Assembly (NCBI RefSeq): GCF_013343295.1
Contig: NZ_CP049074.1
Span: 477,501-541,500, forward strand
DNA length: 64,000 bases
Direction of reading: 5' to 3'
DNA from: Metallosphaera tengchongensis
GTDB taxonomy: Archaea; Thermoproteota; Thermoprotei_A; Sulfolobales; Sulfolobaceae
The translations under genes were made by a program, and so were the position numbers. Shown here piece by piece: positions 1-8,874 of the stretch (position 1 is the stretch's first letter; every line of letters starts with the position of its first letter). A model generated the notes under the pieces. It had not been told where the DNA came from and did not search any database. It saw nothing but the letters and a program-made list of their open reading frames with translations.

Positions 1-545
<545 letters not shown>

Positions 546-764
546 AACGTCTCTAGGTGGCTGGGTGTAATTGGTCACGGTTAGCCTCTGGCAACTTGAT
601 GGATAGTTTTCGGTTCTGCTTCTTGAAGTGCTTTTTGTTCTGTAAGGTCATGTTTTCTCGTCAAGTGTTGTATAATGAGTATTGCATGTGCATTTCCTGG
701 AAGTAGAGGCCTCCTACATTCCGTGCTTGTCAATACGTCAAGGCTGGGGGAAGCCTAGGAGAGT

Positions 765-965
765 AGTAGACTGTCTTCTATGTCACGGACTTTGCAGTGA
801 CGTAAACGGCAATCTCAACGAGATGAAGTTAGGGATAATAAATGATGTTAACGGGTAAAGGAAACCTCTCTCCTTTCTAGTCCCTTCAAACGAAGTAACC
901 TTAGAATGTAGAGCTTTAGACTTAAGCAAAATCCCTTCAGGGCAGAGAGGTCAGTTTGTTATGAA
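765..965 (+). pseudogene. TnpB tail remnant with omega-RNA-like right end
   Basis: Near 768-840 the plus strand reads VVDCLLCHGLCSDVNGNLNE followed by MKLGI. This matches the C-terminal zinc-ribbon and DxNGALN segment of IS1341/IS607-type TnpB, with one of the paired cysteine knuckles already altered. About 100 bases later comes a right-end-like tail, CCCTTCAGGGCAGAGAGGTC (942-961), the same motif as at 3457-3478. Nothing upstream resembles the rest of TnpB. I read it as a decayed, 5'-truncated element. The rest of 546-1039 holds nothing else recognisable. Confidence 0.6.
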
Positions 966-1039
966 CTTACTCGTATGGTCCTCGTTCTGTGGGCATTAAC
1001 CTCAGACAAAAAACGGAAGGCTCATGGAAACTGTAGGGT

Positions 1040-1366
1040 TCAGCTCTTGCCCCTCTCCATTCCGTACATGACCGAAAAATTGGAGAGAACCCCTAACGCG
1101 AAAATTAAGTGAACTATGAGGAGGAAGCTGTTCAGATGAGCCCCTATTATTCCGTTAGCTATCACTAGGAAGGCGTTGCCCAGCGACATTCTTCTTTCTA
1201 CCCCTTTGGTACTCATTGCGAAAATTATTGAGAGTACCAGAAGCACAGCTCCAACTACCCCGTGCAAGATAAGTAGGTCATACCCTAGGCCAATCAAGGC
1301 CCCAATAACTATCTGGAGTACTGAAATACCCGAGGAGATGAGGGCTAAAGTGGTCAACTTCACCAT
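1040..1366 (-). CDS. Small four-helix membrane protein, function unknown
   Basis: The ORF encodes 108 residues from an ATG and is almost entirely hydrophobic. There are four predicted membrane segments at about residues 5-27, 31-51, 62-80 and 83-100, with a short basic loop (KGVERR) between the second and third. I do not recognise the family; small four-helix proteins of this kind are common and uncharacterised in Sulfolobales. It stands alone between decayed sequence on both sides. A/T-rich sequence directly upstream of the ATG suggests a leaderless transcript. It is probably real because the reading frame is clean and the helices regular, but no function can be inferred. Confidence 0.6.
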   Translation of the reverse strand: MVKLTTLALISSGISVLQIVIGALIGLGYDLLILHGVVGAVLLVLSIIFAMSTKGVERRMSLGNAFLVIANGIIGAHLNSFLLIVHLIFALGVLSNFSVMYGMERGKS

Positions 1367-1513
1367 TTGGATTTCGAGTCTAAGCTTAATACCTTTTCTA
1401 ATCTAACCTAAGGTAACGTTATCTTTCATATCACCAGTTGAAGGGGATCCCATCACGACGTTAGGAAAGAAGACCCTCAACGCAGAGTTGCGTCCCTGTT
1501 TGATGTAAACTTC

Positions 1514-1750
1514 TTGAAGTCGTCCGTTCAAATTATACCTCACGGAGAGGTCACATTATTACAGAGATTATATGTTCTGGCAAACTTTTATGTAATTCTG
1601 ACCTCCCATCTTATGCAACTTTTACCTATCTACGAGAATTTTACTGTAGAGGTCTACAACGAGGTGGTGAGGAGAGTTAAGCTTACGTCTAAGTACGAGT
1701 CTGTAGGGTTGCCATCGTCCCCGTTCATGGCCTTCCTGTACCCGAGCTAG
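1514..1750 (+). other. Short ORF of doubtful status, possible gene fragment
   Basis: This is a 78-residue open frame lying in decayed sequence between 1.4 and 2.5 kb. It contains a plausible amphipathic stretch (EVYNEVVRRVKL) but no recognisable domain, ribosome binding site or promoter. It could be the N-terminal scrap of a transposon protein or a chance ORF. No function is assigned. Confidence 0.2.
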
Positions 1751-1911
1751 GGGTTTAACTAAGAGCTCGATCTAGTGAAGTCAGGTTGGTTCATGACCCT
1801 TCCTAAAGCAGGAAGGTTGGCGCGTCTAAACTTGTCCTTTCAGAGCGGAGCCCTGAAAATAACGTTAAGGAACTGAGGAACCTGAAATTGGGCTAGGAGG
1901 CGATCCATCAA

Positions 1912-2483
1912 GTGGTGACCTCTGGAAAGAACGTCAAGACTGTCGAGATAACGGTGAAATCCTTGGACTTCTGGCATAGGGAACTGGAGCGCAGGTACTC
2001 CTTGAGAGTGCCCCACGAGATCTGGATAGTTCTAGACGAGGGGTCAGAGAGTGGGGTTAAGGAGAGAGCAGGCGAGACCTCTCGTCTAGTTGTAGTTCCC
2101 AGGGAGGTATGAGACGAAAAACGGTAGCATGTTTAAGGTTAGAGCTCTCCGGTACACCATGGAAGTGAGGGAGTCGAGGAAGAGAACCTTGTTTACTTGC
2201 ACGACAAAGAGACCGTGTTGGGACAGAGTTGGGATTGCTGAGTTCTTGAGAAACCCCCACAGAAATCGGGGTTCACCCCATAACCTACCCGGTGAACTGG
2301 AGGGGTGACGTAATATCCAAAATAGAGAGTCTTAGGATCTCCAATGACACTGTTAACCTCTCCTTGTCTCCAAAGGGGGTATGGCACGGGCCTGGCTTCA
2401 TAGTGAGGTCTGATGTGGAGAGAGGTGGGTCGGGACTTTGGGTTAACCAGAGCCGTGGACCTGCTTTTCCACCTGAGAGCTAA
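1912..2483 (+). pseudogene. Broken coding region, family unknown
   Basis: Open stretches in different plus-strand frames follow each other here. 1912-2112 encodes 66 residues ending VVPREV. About 2175-2230 reads EEENLVYLHDKETVLGQ. 2292-2483 encodes 63 residues. Codon choice (AGG, GAG, GTG) resembles that of real genes nearby, but the frames are interrupted by stops and shifts, so this looks like one decayed gene or two. I do not recognise the parent protein. Confidence 0.3.
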
Positions 2484-2592
2484 GGAGAGTTACACCTATT
2501 AGGTCATGAGGGGCTTTGCTTATGAGATGCCGTAGTCAACAGTTTCAGTGATCTAATTAAGTTTATATCGTCTCATATCGCTATCTTATACG

Positions 2593-3174
2593 ATGCTTAG
2601 ACCAAAGGAGGTATGCGAGAGGCTAGGCATAACCTACACCACACTCTGGACTTACGTCAAACAGGGTAAGATTAAGCCAGTAGTCCTAGAGACAGGTAAG
2701 TGGAGGTTTAGGGAGGAGGACGTGGAGAGGTTGATGGGTGTGGTGAAGAAGAGGAAGGTAGTCCTCTACGCTAGGGTGTCCTCAAACAAGGAGAAGGACG
2801 AGCTAGTCAGACAGGTCTCTTTCCTCCAGGAAAAGGTGAAGGAGTACGACCTAGTCATCACTGACGTCGGCTCAGGCCTCGACATGAAGAGGAAGGGGTT
2901 CCAAAAACTTCTAAGGATGGTCCTCGACAACGAGGTCTCTAAGGTAGTCATTGCGTCTAGGGACAGGCTACTCACGTTCGGTTTTGAGGTAATGGAGGAG
3001 GTGTGTGGGGCCCACAACTGCGAAGTCGAAGTGTTGGAGGAGGACAAGACGCTAGGGCAGGAGCTGGTAGAGGACTTGATCAGTGCACTTTTGTCCTTCA
3101 GCGAGAAACTGTACGGGGTGGGGAGCAATAAGTACGAGAAGGTGAAGGAGTGCGTCAAGGAGCTTAAGGATTAA
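2593..3174 (+). CDS. tnpA: IS607-family serine recombinase (TnpA)
   Basis: The product is a 193-residue transposase of the IS607 family, which uses a serine nucleophile and leaves no target duplication. Residues 1-50 form a MerR-like winged helix (LRPKEVCERLGITYTTLW) that binds the element ends. The resolvase-type catalytic domain starts at about residue 55 with LYARVSS, which holds the nucleophilic serine, followed by an Arg-rich strand (ASRDRLLTFGFEV) typical of this family. The C-terminal helix (EDLISALLSFSEKLYG) also matches. Length and motifs are complete, so it may still be active. The ATG lies about 35 bases downstream of the TATA-like AAGTTTATAT, giving a very short leader. Confidence 0.92.
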   Translation: MLRPKEVCERLGITYTTLWTYVKQGKIKPVVLETGKWRFREEDVERLMGVVKKRKVVLYARVSSNKEKDELVRQVSFLQEKVKEYDLVITDVGSGLDMKRKGFQKLLRMVLDNEVSKVVIASRDRLLTFGFEVMEEVCGAHNCEVEVLEEDKTLGQELVEDLISALLSFSEKLYGVGSNKYEKVKECVKELKD

Positions 3175-3375
3175 TAAGCTCTACGAGTGTAGCATAAAGG
3201 TATTCCTCGTTGTCGAGTATAACACTTCTAGGCTCTTTGCTTTCCACGACATTGGAGTGAGGAGACGTCCTAGGAGGTCGTCAGCTGCCCAATAGGTAAC
3301 AGACTTCACAGCGACGTCAACGGAGCTTTAAACGTAATGAAGAAAGGAATAGAGAAAACCGTATGCTCACTAAAG
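3175..3375 (+). pseudogene. TnpB C-terminal fragment (IS607 partner gene)
   Basis: Directly after the tnpA stop the plus strand reads IKVFLVVEYNTSRLFAFHD, the RuvC-III and linker part of Sulfolobales TnpB. After a frameshift in the zinc-ribbon region it continues RLHSDVNGALNVMKKGIEK. Only about 60 of some 400 codons remain, so the guide-RNA nuclease is not made from this copy. The deletion joins tnpA almost directly to the tail of tnpB. Confidence 0.8.
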
Positions 3376-3394
3376 AAGCCTTTCTCCTCTAGTA

Positions 3395-3482
3395 ACGTCA
3401 AACGGAGTAGCTCCCACAAAGGGGAGTAACGCTTTAACCCTGGTGGAACCCTCGCCCTTCAGGGCAGTGAGGAGGTCAGACT
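3395..3482 (+). ncRNA. omega-RNA-like 3' region / IS607 right end
   Basis: Downstream of the tnpB fragment is the motif ACGGAGTAGCTCCC followed by a complementary GGGGAGTAA, then CCCTCGCCCTTCAGGGC and GAGGAGGTCAG. The same order of hairpin blocks recurs after the other TnpB tails in this window. In IS605/IS607 elements the RNA that guides TnpB is encoded by the 3' end of tnpB plus the right end, so this segment is the expected scaffold. Whether it is transcribed here is unknown. Confidence 0.5.
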
Positions 3483-3484
3483 GG

Positions 3485-3762
3485 GCCGTGGTAAGCAGTT
3501 TCAGTGAGAGTATTAAGTTTATATAACTCCATACTGACATTTCTGCATAATGCCGGATGTGGGTATGTATCCCGAAAGGCTTGTATATGGACAGCCCAAG
3601 ATGTGCGGGTTCCCCCACTTAGACGCTACCCCGTCTAGGTGGGTCGGGGTTACCCCGCTAATGGGGCGGAGGAGGGTGAAGGAAAACCCGCTCGACTCCC
3701 GTGAAGCCCAAGGGTTGAGGGTTGATATCAAGTTATATGAGACCCGATGAAACCCAAACCCC
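3485..3762 (+). repeat. 275-bp structured repeat, copy A
   Basis: The repeat begins with the IS607-like left end GCCGTGGTAAGCAGTTTCAG and a TATA-like ATTAAGTTTATATA. It continues through a conserved core (GGGTATGTATCCCGAAAGGC), a strong hairpin (CCCACTTAGACG ... CGTCTAGGTGGG), a second hairpin (CCCCGCTAATGGGG) and GTGAAGCCCAAGGG, and ends at GATGAAACCCAAACCCC. Other copies lie at 28647-28918, 29021-29290, 44743-45028 and 61118-61387 (minus). It looks like a non-autonomous element moved by the IS607 recombinase. The 66-codon ORF inside it is not conserved between copies. Confidence 0.8.
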
Positions 3763-3841
3763 TTAACCACTCCCCATGTCAGATGAAAACAGTTTAATGT
3801 TCTCAATATTATCTTAACGTTCAAACCGTCTTTGATCTCTT

Positions 3842-5305
3842 ATGGACAAGACCGCTTCAGAGGTTATAGCTAGGCTGGACAGACTCTCTGTCTGGTCCCT
3901 CCCCTCACTTTTCATAGGTATTCTAGGAACTGGGTTCCTCTTTACCTTTTTTGATATCTTTGACGTAAACGTGTCTTTCGTTCAGACAGCTATAACTACC
4001 TTCGGAGCAAATTCCCCTTCCTCTCCCTTGATCCCACAGTTACTCGGGCCTGTGGTTCTTTGGAACCTAGTGGGGTACGTCATTGGCGCCTTAGGCTTAA
4101 CCCCATTTGCGGATAAGTACGGAAGGAAGAGGATGCTCATGCTAACCATGGCTATCACTGGGCTCGGGTCGCTATACAACGCCCTTTCCCCTGACTACCT
4201 CAACTATCTAGTTGCAAGGACAATAACAGGTATAGGCGTTGGAGCTGACCTGGCAATTGTGAACACTTACATAAACGAGGTGTCCCCCATAAACGGTAGG
4301 GCTAAGTTCACTTCCCTGGTCTTCCTTTTCGCCACTCTTGGAGCTTTTCTAGGACTGTGGGTAGGGCTTCTCCTGACCACTCCACCAGCTCCTTTCCCTC
4401 TAGGTCTTCCCTTTGCCTTGGGTGGTTCTGGGATATTCGAGCACGATGGGTGGAGGATAATGTATGGGATTGGATCCCTCCTAGCGTTAATAGGGTTACT
4501 CTTGAGGTATGAGCTCCCAGAGTCCCCACGGTGGTTGGTCTCCAAGGGGAGGATAGAGGATGCGTTAAGGATTGTAGAGAGAATGGAGGAGATAGCTAGA
4601 GGAAAGGTCGGCGAGTTACCCCCGGTACCCCAATACATTGAGGTTAAGACCAACACTGAGGTCTCCTTCAAAGAGGCTATGAAGACAGTCATAGGGAACA
4701 AGGTATACTTAAAGAGGTGGCTCATCCTCCTTGGACTATGGTTCTTCGGCTACATTACAGTCTACACCAACGCTGCGGGTTTAACCACCATACTCTCAGC
4801 CTTAGGTTACCCAGTACCCGAGGCGGGGATGATAGCGTCCCTTGGGGTGCTGGGATTCATAGCTGTCCCAGTGTTCTTAATCTTCTTTGGGGATAAGTTG
4901 GAGAGGAAGACATGGGTTCCCATCTCAGCTGTCCTGAGCTTGGTGGGAGTGCTAGTCATGGCGAGCTCAAACAACTTCCCTTTGGAAGTGTTAGGGGCTA
5001 TACTCCTGTTCTTTGGGATAGACCTATGGGTTCCGGTCTCCTATACGTGGACTACGGAGAACTTCCCAACCAGGGCTAGGGTGACTGCATTTGGCTTGGC
5101 GGACGGTTTGGGGCATGTGGGAGGAGGGATTGGTGCCTTCGGAGTATCTCTAGAGATAGGGAACATAATACTCCACAACCCTGGTGGGCACGTCAGCTTA
5201 GAAGTCTTGACACTAATGGTCTCCTTCCAGCTAATCTCTGCCTTAATTTCTATAGCAGGGATAAAAACTGCCAATAGACGTCTTGATGAGATCTCTCCCC
5301 ATTAG
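3842..5305 (+). CDS. MFS transporter, probably for aromatic or organic acids
   Basis: A 487-residue major facilitator with about 12 membrane segments. The loop between helices 2 and 3 carries the MFS signature in the form ADKYGRKR (near residue 93), and LPESPRWLVSKGR follows helix 6, as in the sugar-porter and metabolite:H+ symporter branches. Helix 4 has the conserved RTITGIGVGADLAI. Its position upstream of a regulator and the aromatic-degradation genes suggests uptake of 4-hydroxyphenylacetate or a related acid. That assignment is by context, since substrate cannot be read from sequence. Start chosen at ATG 3842, with A/T-rich DNA just upstream. Confidence 0.85.
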   Translation: MDKTASEVIARLDRLSVWSLPSLFIGILGTGFLFTFFDIFDVNVSFVQTAITTFGANSPSSPLIPQLLGPVVLWNLVGYVIGALGLTPFADKYGRKRMLMLTMAITGLGSLYNALSPDYLNYLVARTITGIGVGADLAIVNTYINEVSPINGRAKFTSLVFLFATLGAFLGLWVGLLLTTPPAPFPLGLPFALGGSGIFEHDGWRIMYGIGSLLALIGLLLRYELPESPRWLVSKGRIEDALRIVERMEEIARGKVGELPPVPQYIEVKTNTEVSFKEAMKTVIGNKVYLKRWLILLGLWFFGYITVYTNAAGLTTILSALGYPVPEAGMIASLGVLGFIAVPVFLIFFGDKLERKTWVPISAVLSLVGVLVMASSNNFPLEVLGAILLFFGIDLWVPVSYTWTTENFPTRARVTAFGLADGLGHVGGGIGAFGVSLEIGNIILHNPGGHVSLEVLTLMVSFQLISALISIAGIKTANRRLDEISPH

Positions 5306-5388
5306 AGCTTTTTTGACCATTATAATTTTATTAAGATATATATTGGACCATCAACACTTTTAAACTATAAGTTATTCATATAATTTAT

Positions 5389-6018
5389 ATGGGAACCTTA
5401 AAGCTGATGACAGTTTCAGTCCAACATGAGGACTGCTGGACTAGTGAAGTTAGGGAGGTTGAAGCCAGCACCCTGAACTATCAGGTTTACCCGGAGAGGA
5501 ATTATCTTAGGTCTAGGATAATCTTTCAAAATGGAGGGAAGAGTGTCCTCAACAAGTTTAAGAAATCAGCAGGAGTAATAGGTGTAAACAAGGTCGTTCA
5601 ACAGGACGGTCTGTTTCTCGTTGACTTCCTCAACCAGTATAAGGGGTCTATGGCAGGTTTACTGTACGACATGGAGGTGATGATTATTTACAATAGGATC
5701 TTTGGAGGGATCGAGAGCTGGAGCTTTGCCCTAACGAAGGACAGGATATCTGAGGTGCTGAGGGAAATTTCCTCCCACGGAAAGGTAGTGGACTACGTGG
5801 TTGACGACTTCAGGATGAGCCTTGGGCCAAGGCTTTCCCCCTCGGAGAAGAAAGTCTTGAAGGCTGCTTACGCCAACGGTTACCTCGAGTATCCCAGGAG
5901 GGCGGACGCAGATGAGGTCTCCTCGCTTTTAGGGCTCAGCAAGGTGACCTTCCTCCATCACCTGAGAAACGCTTATAGAAAGCTCACAAGTTACTATTTA
6001 TCAACTGTTAAGGATTGA
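5389..6018 (+). CDS. HTH_10-type (Bat-like) transcriptional regulator
   Basis: A 209-residue protein with an N-terminal mixed alpha/beta sensory region (about 1-145) and a C-terminal HTH_10 domain (about 148-203). The latter begins LSPSEKKVLKAAYANGYLEY and includes LLGLSKVTFLHHLRNAYRKL as recognition helix and tail. This is the layout of archaeal bacterio-opsin-activator-like regulators. It lies between the MFS gene and the dehydrogenase gene on the same strand, so it probably controls the aromatic-acid cluster; its ligand is unknown. The ATG at 5389 directly follows ATAATTTAT, so the message is likely leaderless. Confidence 0.85.
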   Translation: MGTLKLMTVSVQHEDCWTSEVREVEASTLNYQVYPERNYLRSRIIFQNGGKSVLNKFKKSAGVIGVNKVVQQDGLFLVDFLNQYKGSMAGLLYDMEVMIIYNRIFGGIESWSFALTKDRISEVLREISSHGKVVDYVVDDFRMSLGPRLSPSEKKVLKAAYANGYLEYPRRADADEVSSLLGLSKVTFLHHLRNAYRKLTSYYLSTVKD

Positions 6019-6261
6019 GGCCTGTACCTTCTTCTTGACTCGACAGACGTCTCTAACATTTTATGGATGCCTGAGCCCTCACGTTGGGACGCATAGATGA
6101 CCAGGGCTGGGCCGTGACACTTAGTTGGGAAAACTACACGTTTGATTTCATGAAAGACATCAAGGGAGTGTGACATTGTGCAAGGTATTATATTAAAACT
6201 GTCATGAAACGGGTTAACGGAAATACTTTAGACCTTGAAAGGGGGCTATATTTTGAAGTTT

Positions 6262-7704
6262 ATGTTGCCTATAATTCTAGGCGGAGAGAAAGTGGAAACG
6301 GAGGCCTCAGTGGACGTGGTCAACCCTGCAAACGGGCAGGTCATTGATAGGGTCTGCGTGGCAGGTAGAGAGGAGACTAAGAGGGCGGTTGAGGTAGCTG
6401 AAGAAGCGTTCCAGGAGTTCTCAAGGCTCCCCCTTAAGGATAGGACTAAGATCCTCCTAAGGGTCGCGGACTTAATTGAGGAAGATAGGGAGAAACTAGA
6501 GGTAACCCTCTCTAAGGAGTCCGGGAAACCCATCAGGGACGCGCGGGTTGAAGTGACCAGGGCGATTCATCTCTTCAGGTCGACCGCTGAGGAAGCAAAG
6601 CTGATCCTAGAGGGTAAAACCTATAGGGTAGACGGTTACGAGTACCCACCGGGTAACGAGAGGAGGCTGGTCTTCTCGGTGAGGGAGCCTCTGGGGGTTG
6701 TGGGAGCGATACTCCCGTTTAATTTCCCGGCCAACAGCTTCGCCCACAAGGTTTCACCGAACATTGCAGTTGGGAACGCCATCGTAGTTAAGCCGTCCAC
6801 CTCTACGCCTATCACTAGCCTCATGTTGGGAGAGATAATGTATAGGGCAGGACTACCCAGGGGTGTTCTGAGCGTCCTGCCCGGGGGAGGGGAAACGGTG
6901 GGTTCTGAGATAGTTGAGAACAGAAAGGTAAAGGGAATAACTTTCACTGGTTCCACTGCAGTGGGTGTAGGAATAGCCTCAAGGGCCGTGTTAACGGGAA
7001 AGAGGATTATGATGGAAATGGGTGGATCGGATCCCATTATCGTCATGAAAGACGCTGATTTGGGGAAGGCCGTGGACGTTTCCGTGAGGGCCAGGTTCGA
7101 GTATTCGGGTCAGAACTGTAATGCGGGGAAGAGGATAATCGTCCACGAGAGTGTTTACCATAAGTTCGTCCAGGAGTTCACGAGAAAGGTCAAGTCCCTG
7201 AAGGTGGGAGATCCACTGGAGGAGAGCACGGATTTGGGGCCTGTAATATCCCATAACGCTGTGATGGACATGGAGAGAGTAGTTAAGGACTCCATACAGA
7301 GAGGAGGGAAGGTCTATGAAGGCTCTAAGCCAGACCACGGTTTCTACTTCCCACCGACGGTAATTGAAAACGCGAACCTCGATATGGTCGCCATGAGAAC
7401 TGAGGTCTTTGGGCCCATAGCTCCGATAGCGATGTTCTCAGATGTTGAAGAGGCGGTACAAATGGCGAACGCAACGGATTACGGTCTTCAGGCGTCCATA
7501 TTTTCCTCTGACGTGAAGCTAGCCTTGAAGGTGGCAAGGGAATTGAAAGCTGGAGCTGTGATAATAAACGATAGCACTAGGTTAAGGTGGGACTCATTAC
7601 CCTTCGGCGGAGTTGGCATGAGCGGGTTGGGGAGTAGGGAGGGGATAAGGAACACCATGCTGACCTTAAGTGAGGAGAAGATCGTTTCCGTAGACCTGAG
7701 CTGA
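6262..7704 (+). CDS. NAD(P)-dependent aldehyde dehydrogenase, likely CHMS dehydrogenase
   Basis: A 480-residue member of the ALDH superfamily. Visible are LPFNFP near the cofactor site, the GFTGSTAVG Rossmann segment, EMGGSDP with the general-base glutamate, and the catalytic cysteine in GQNCNAGKR (codon at 7117). In the 4-hydroxyphenylacetate pathway HpaE oxidises 5-carboxymethyl-2-hydroxymuconate semialdehyde made by the ring-cleavage enzyme. The adjacent dioxygenase, monooxygenase and FAH-type hydrolase make that the best guess, but succinate- or lactaldehyde-type substrates are possible. The start is ambiguous: ATG 6262 is preferred, while TTG codons at 6235 and 6253 are in frame. Confidence 0.85.
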   Translation: MLPIILGGEKVETEASVDVVNPANGQVIDRVCVAGREETKRAVEVAEEAFQEFSRLPLKDRTKILLRVADLIEEDREKLEVTLSKESGKPIRDARVEVTRAIHLFRSTAEEAKLILEGKTYRVDGYEYPPGNERRLVFSVREPLGVVGAILPFNFPANSFAHKVSPNIAVGNAIVVKPSTSTPITSLMLGEIMYRAGLPRGVLSVLPGGGETVGSEIVENRKVKGITFTGSTAVGVGIASRAVLTGKRIMMEMGGSDPIIVMKDADLGKAVDVSVRARFEYSGQNCNAGKRIIVHESVYHKFVQEFTRKVKSLKVGDPLEESTDLGPVISHNAVMDMERVVKDSIQRGGKVYEGSKPDHGFYFPPTVIENANLDMVAMRTEVFGPIAPIAMFSDVEEAVQMANATDYGLQASIFSSDVKLALKVARELKAGAVIINDSTRLRWDSLPFGGVGMSGLGSREGIRNTMLTLSEEKIVSVDLS

Positions 7705-7929
7705 ATCATAGGGTTGAAGACCAGAGTTTAGGGTTAGTTTGCAGGGTTTCATGCCATGTTTACTACGTTTAATTAGATGAAAGTGATGAAGACCGAGTTC
7801 AAGAAATACAGGTCGAGATCTAAGACTGTCCGTAGGGGAAGTCTAATCCCTCCGTGGAGTTCAGGAGATCTAGGAGCTGAAATCCGTTTCATTTGCAGTT
7901 TATCAATAGCAGTGTCCACATGAGAGACT

Positions 7930-8874
7930 ATGATAGACATACTTAGGGTTTCCCACGTCGTTTACAGAGTGACCAATTTAGAGGCTTCACTTCGTTTTTA
8001 TAGGGATCTCTTGGGATTCGTAGAGACAGAGAGGAACGGGGACGAAGCTTACCTCAGGGGAGTGGAGGAGGGGCAGCACCACAGTCTTGTGCTTAAGAGG
8101 GCGAGCTCCCCAGGTCTCTCTTACGCAGCCCTTAGGGTTAGGAGACCAGAGGTCCTGGATCAGGCCAGGAACGTGTTTGACGAGATGGGGATTAGGTATA
8201 GGAGGCATAAGGAAAGGGGGGTCGAGGACGCTGTACTATTTGAGGATCCTCAGGGAATTCCCATCATGCTTTACTACGACATGGAGTACGTTGAGAACAT
8301 CAGGCTTAGGTTTCATCTTCATAGGGGAGTTTCCCCAGTCAGGTTGGATCATATAAACTTCATGGTCAAGGACCTGAACGCCGAGATCGAGTTCTACACG
8401 AAGATCTTTGGGTTCACGGAGACCGAGAACTTCCTGGATAAGGAGGGCAACAAAATGGTGTCTTGGATGACAAAGATCGGCCATTCACACGAAATTGCAG
8501 TAGCCAGGAGCTCCAAGAACGTTCCAGGATTTCACCACGCGACGTTCTACGTTCACGAGGTTAGGGATATACTCAGGGCTGCGGACTTAGTCTCCTCAGC
8601 CCAACTCTGGGACAGCTTAGAGAGGGGACCTGGGAGGCACGGAGTGACTCAAGGCTTCTACGTGTATCTGAGAGACCCTGATAGGAATAGGCTCGAGTTC
8701 TTCACTGGAGACTACTTGGTCCTCGACCCAGATAAGTGGAAGCCAATCTCTTGGACCTGGGATCAGCTTAAGTACAGGGCCGACTTCTGGGGAAAGGACG
8801 TCCCCGAGTCCTGGTTGAAGGAGTGGGTTCCCGTGGAGGACATCACGGGTAAATTAAGGGGGTGGAATTCTTGA
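7930..8874 (+). CDS. hpaD: Extradiol ring-cleavage dioxygenase, homoprotocatechuate 2,3-dioxygenase type
   Basis: A 314-residue type I extradiol dioxygenase built from two glyoxalase/VOC modules (about 5-118 and 138-260). The metal ligands of the catalytic module are His141 (RLDHINF), His203 (FHHATF) and Glu256 (RLEFFTGD), and the second-sphere acid/base is His187 (HSHEIA). The spacing agrees with the Brevibacterium homoprotocatechuate enzyme. So does the C-terminal lid, where [13 protein letters not shown] resembles the WG..V..SW segment of that family. It opens the ring of 3,4-dihydroxyphenylacetate next to the diol. Its 3' end overlaps hpaB by 13 bases. Confidence 0.88.
   Translation: MIDILRVSHVVYRVTNLEASLRFYRDLLGFVETERNGDEAYLRGVEEGQHHSLVLKRASSPGLSYAALRVRRPEVLDQARNVFDEMGIRYRRHKERGVEDAVLFEDPQGIPIMLYYDMEYVENIRLRFHLHRGVSPVRLDHINFMVKDLNAEIEFYTKIFGFTETENFLDKEGNKMVSWMTKIGHSHEIAVARSSKNVPGFHHATFYVHEVRDILRAADLVSSAQLWDSLERGPGRHGVTQGFYVYLRDPDRNRLEFFTGDYLVLDPDKWKPISWTWDQLKYRADFWGKDVPESWLKEWVPVEDITGKLRGWNS

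Larger units (their letters stand above)
2529..3482 (+). mobile_element. IS607-type insertion sequence with truncated tnpB
   Basis: The element has a left end (GCCGTAGTCAACAGTTTCAG, 2529-2548), a promoter-like ATTAAGTTTATAT, an intact serine recombinase gene (2593-3174), then only the last part of tnpB and an omega-RNA-like right end finishing at GAGGAGGTCAG (near 3470-3480). IS607 elements normally carry tnpA plus a full tnpB of about 400 codons; here roughly 85% of tnpB is missing. The left end is nearly the same as that of the 275-bp repeats described below, one of which starts 3 bases after this element ends. Confidence 0.75.

Noticed and set aside
546-764. 5S rRNA or tRNA directly after 23S rRNA
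   Set aside because: No 5S-like loop E or tRNA T-arm motif is present; Sulfolobales keep 5S elsewhere.
3550-3750. 66-residue ORF inside repeat copy A
   Set aside because: The frame is not kept in copies B, C, D and E because of indels, while hairpins are kept; the element is better read as non-coding.
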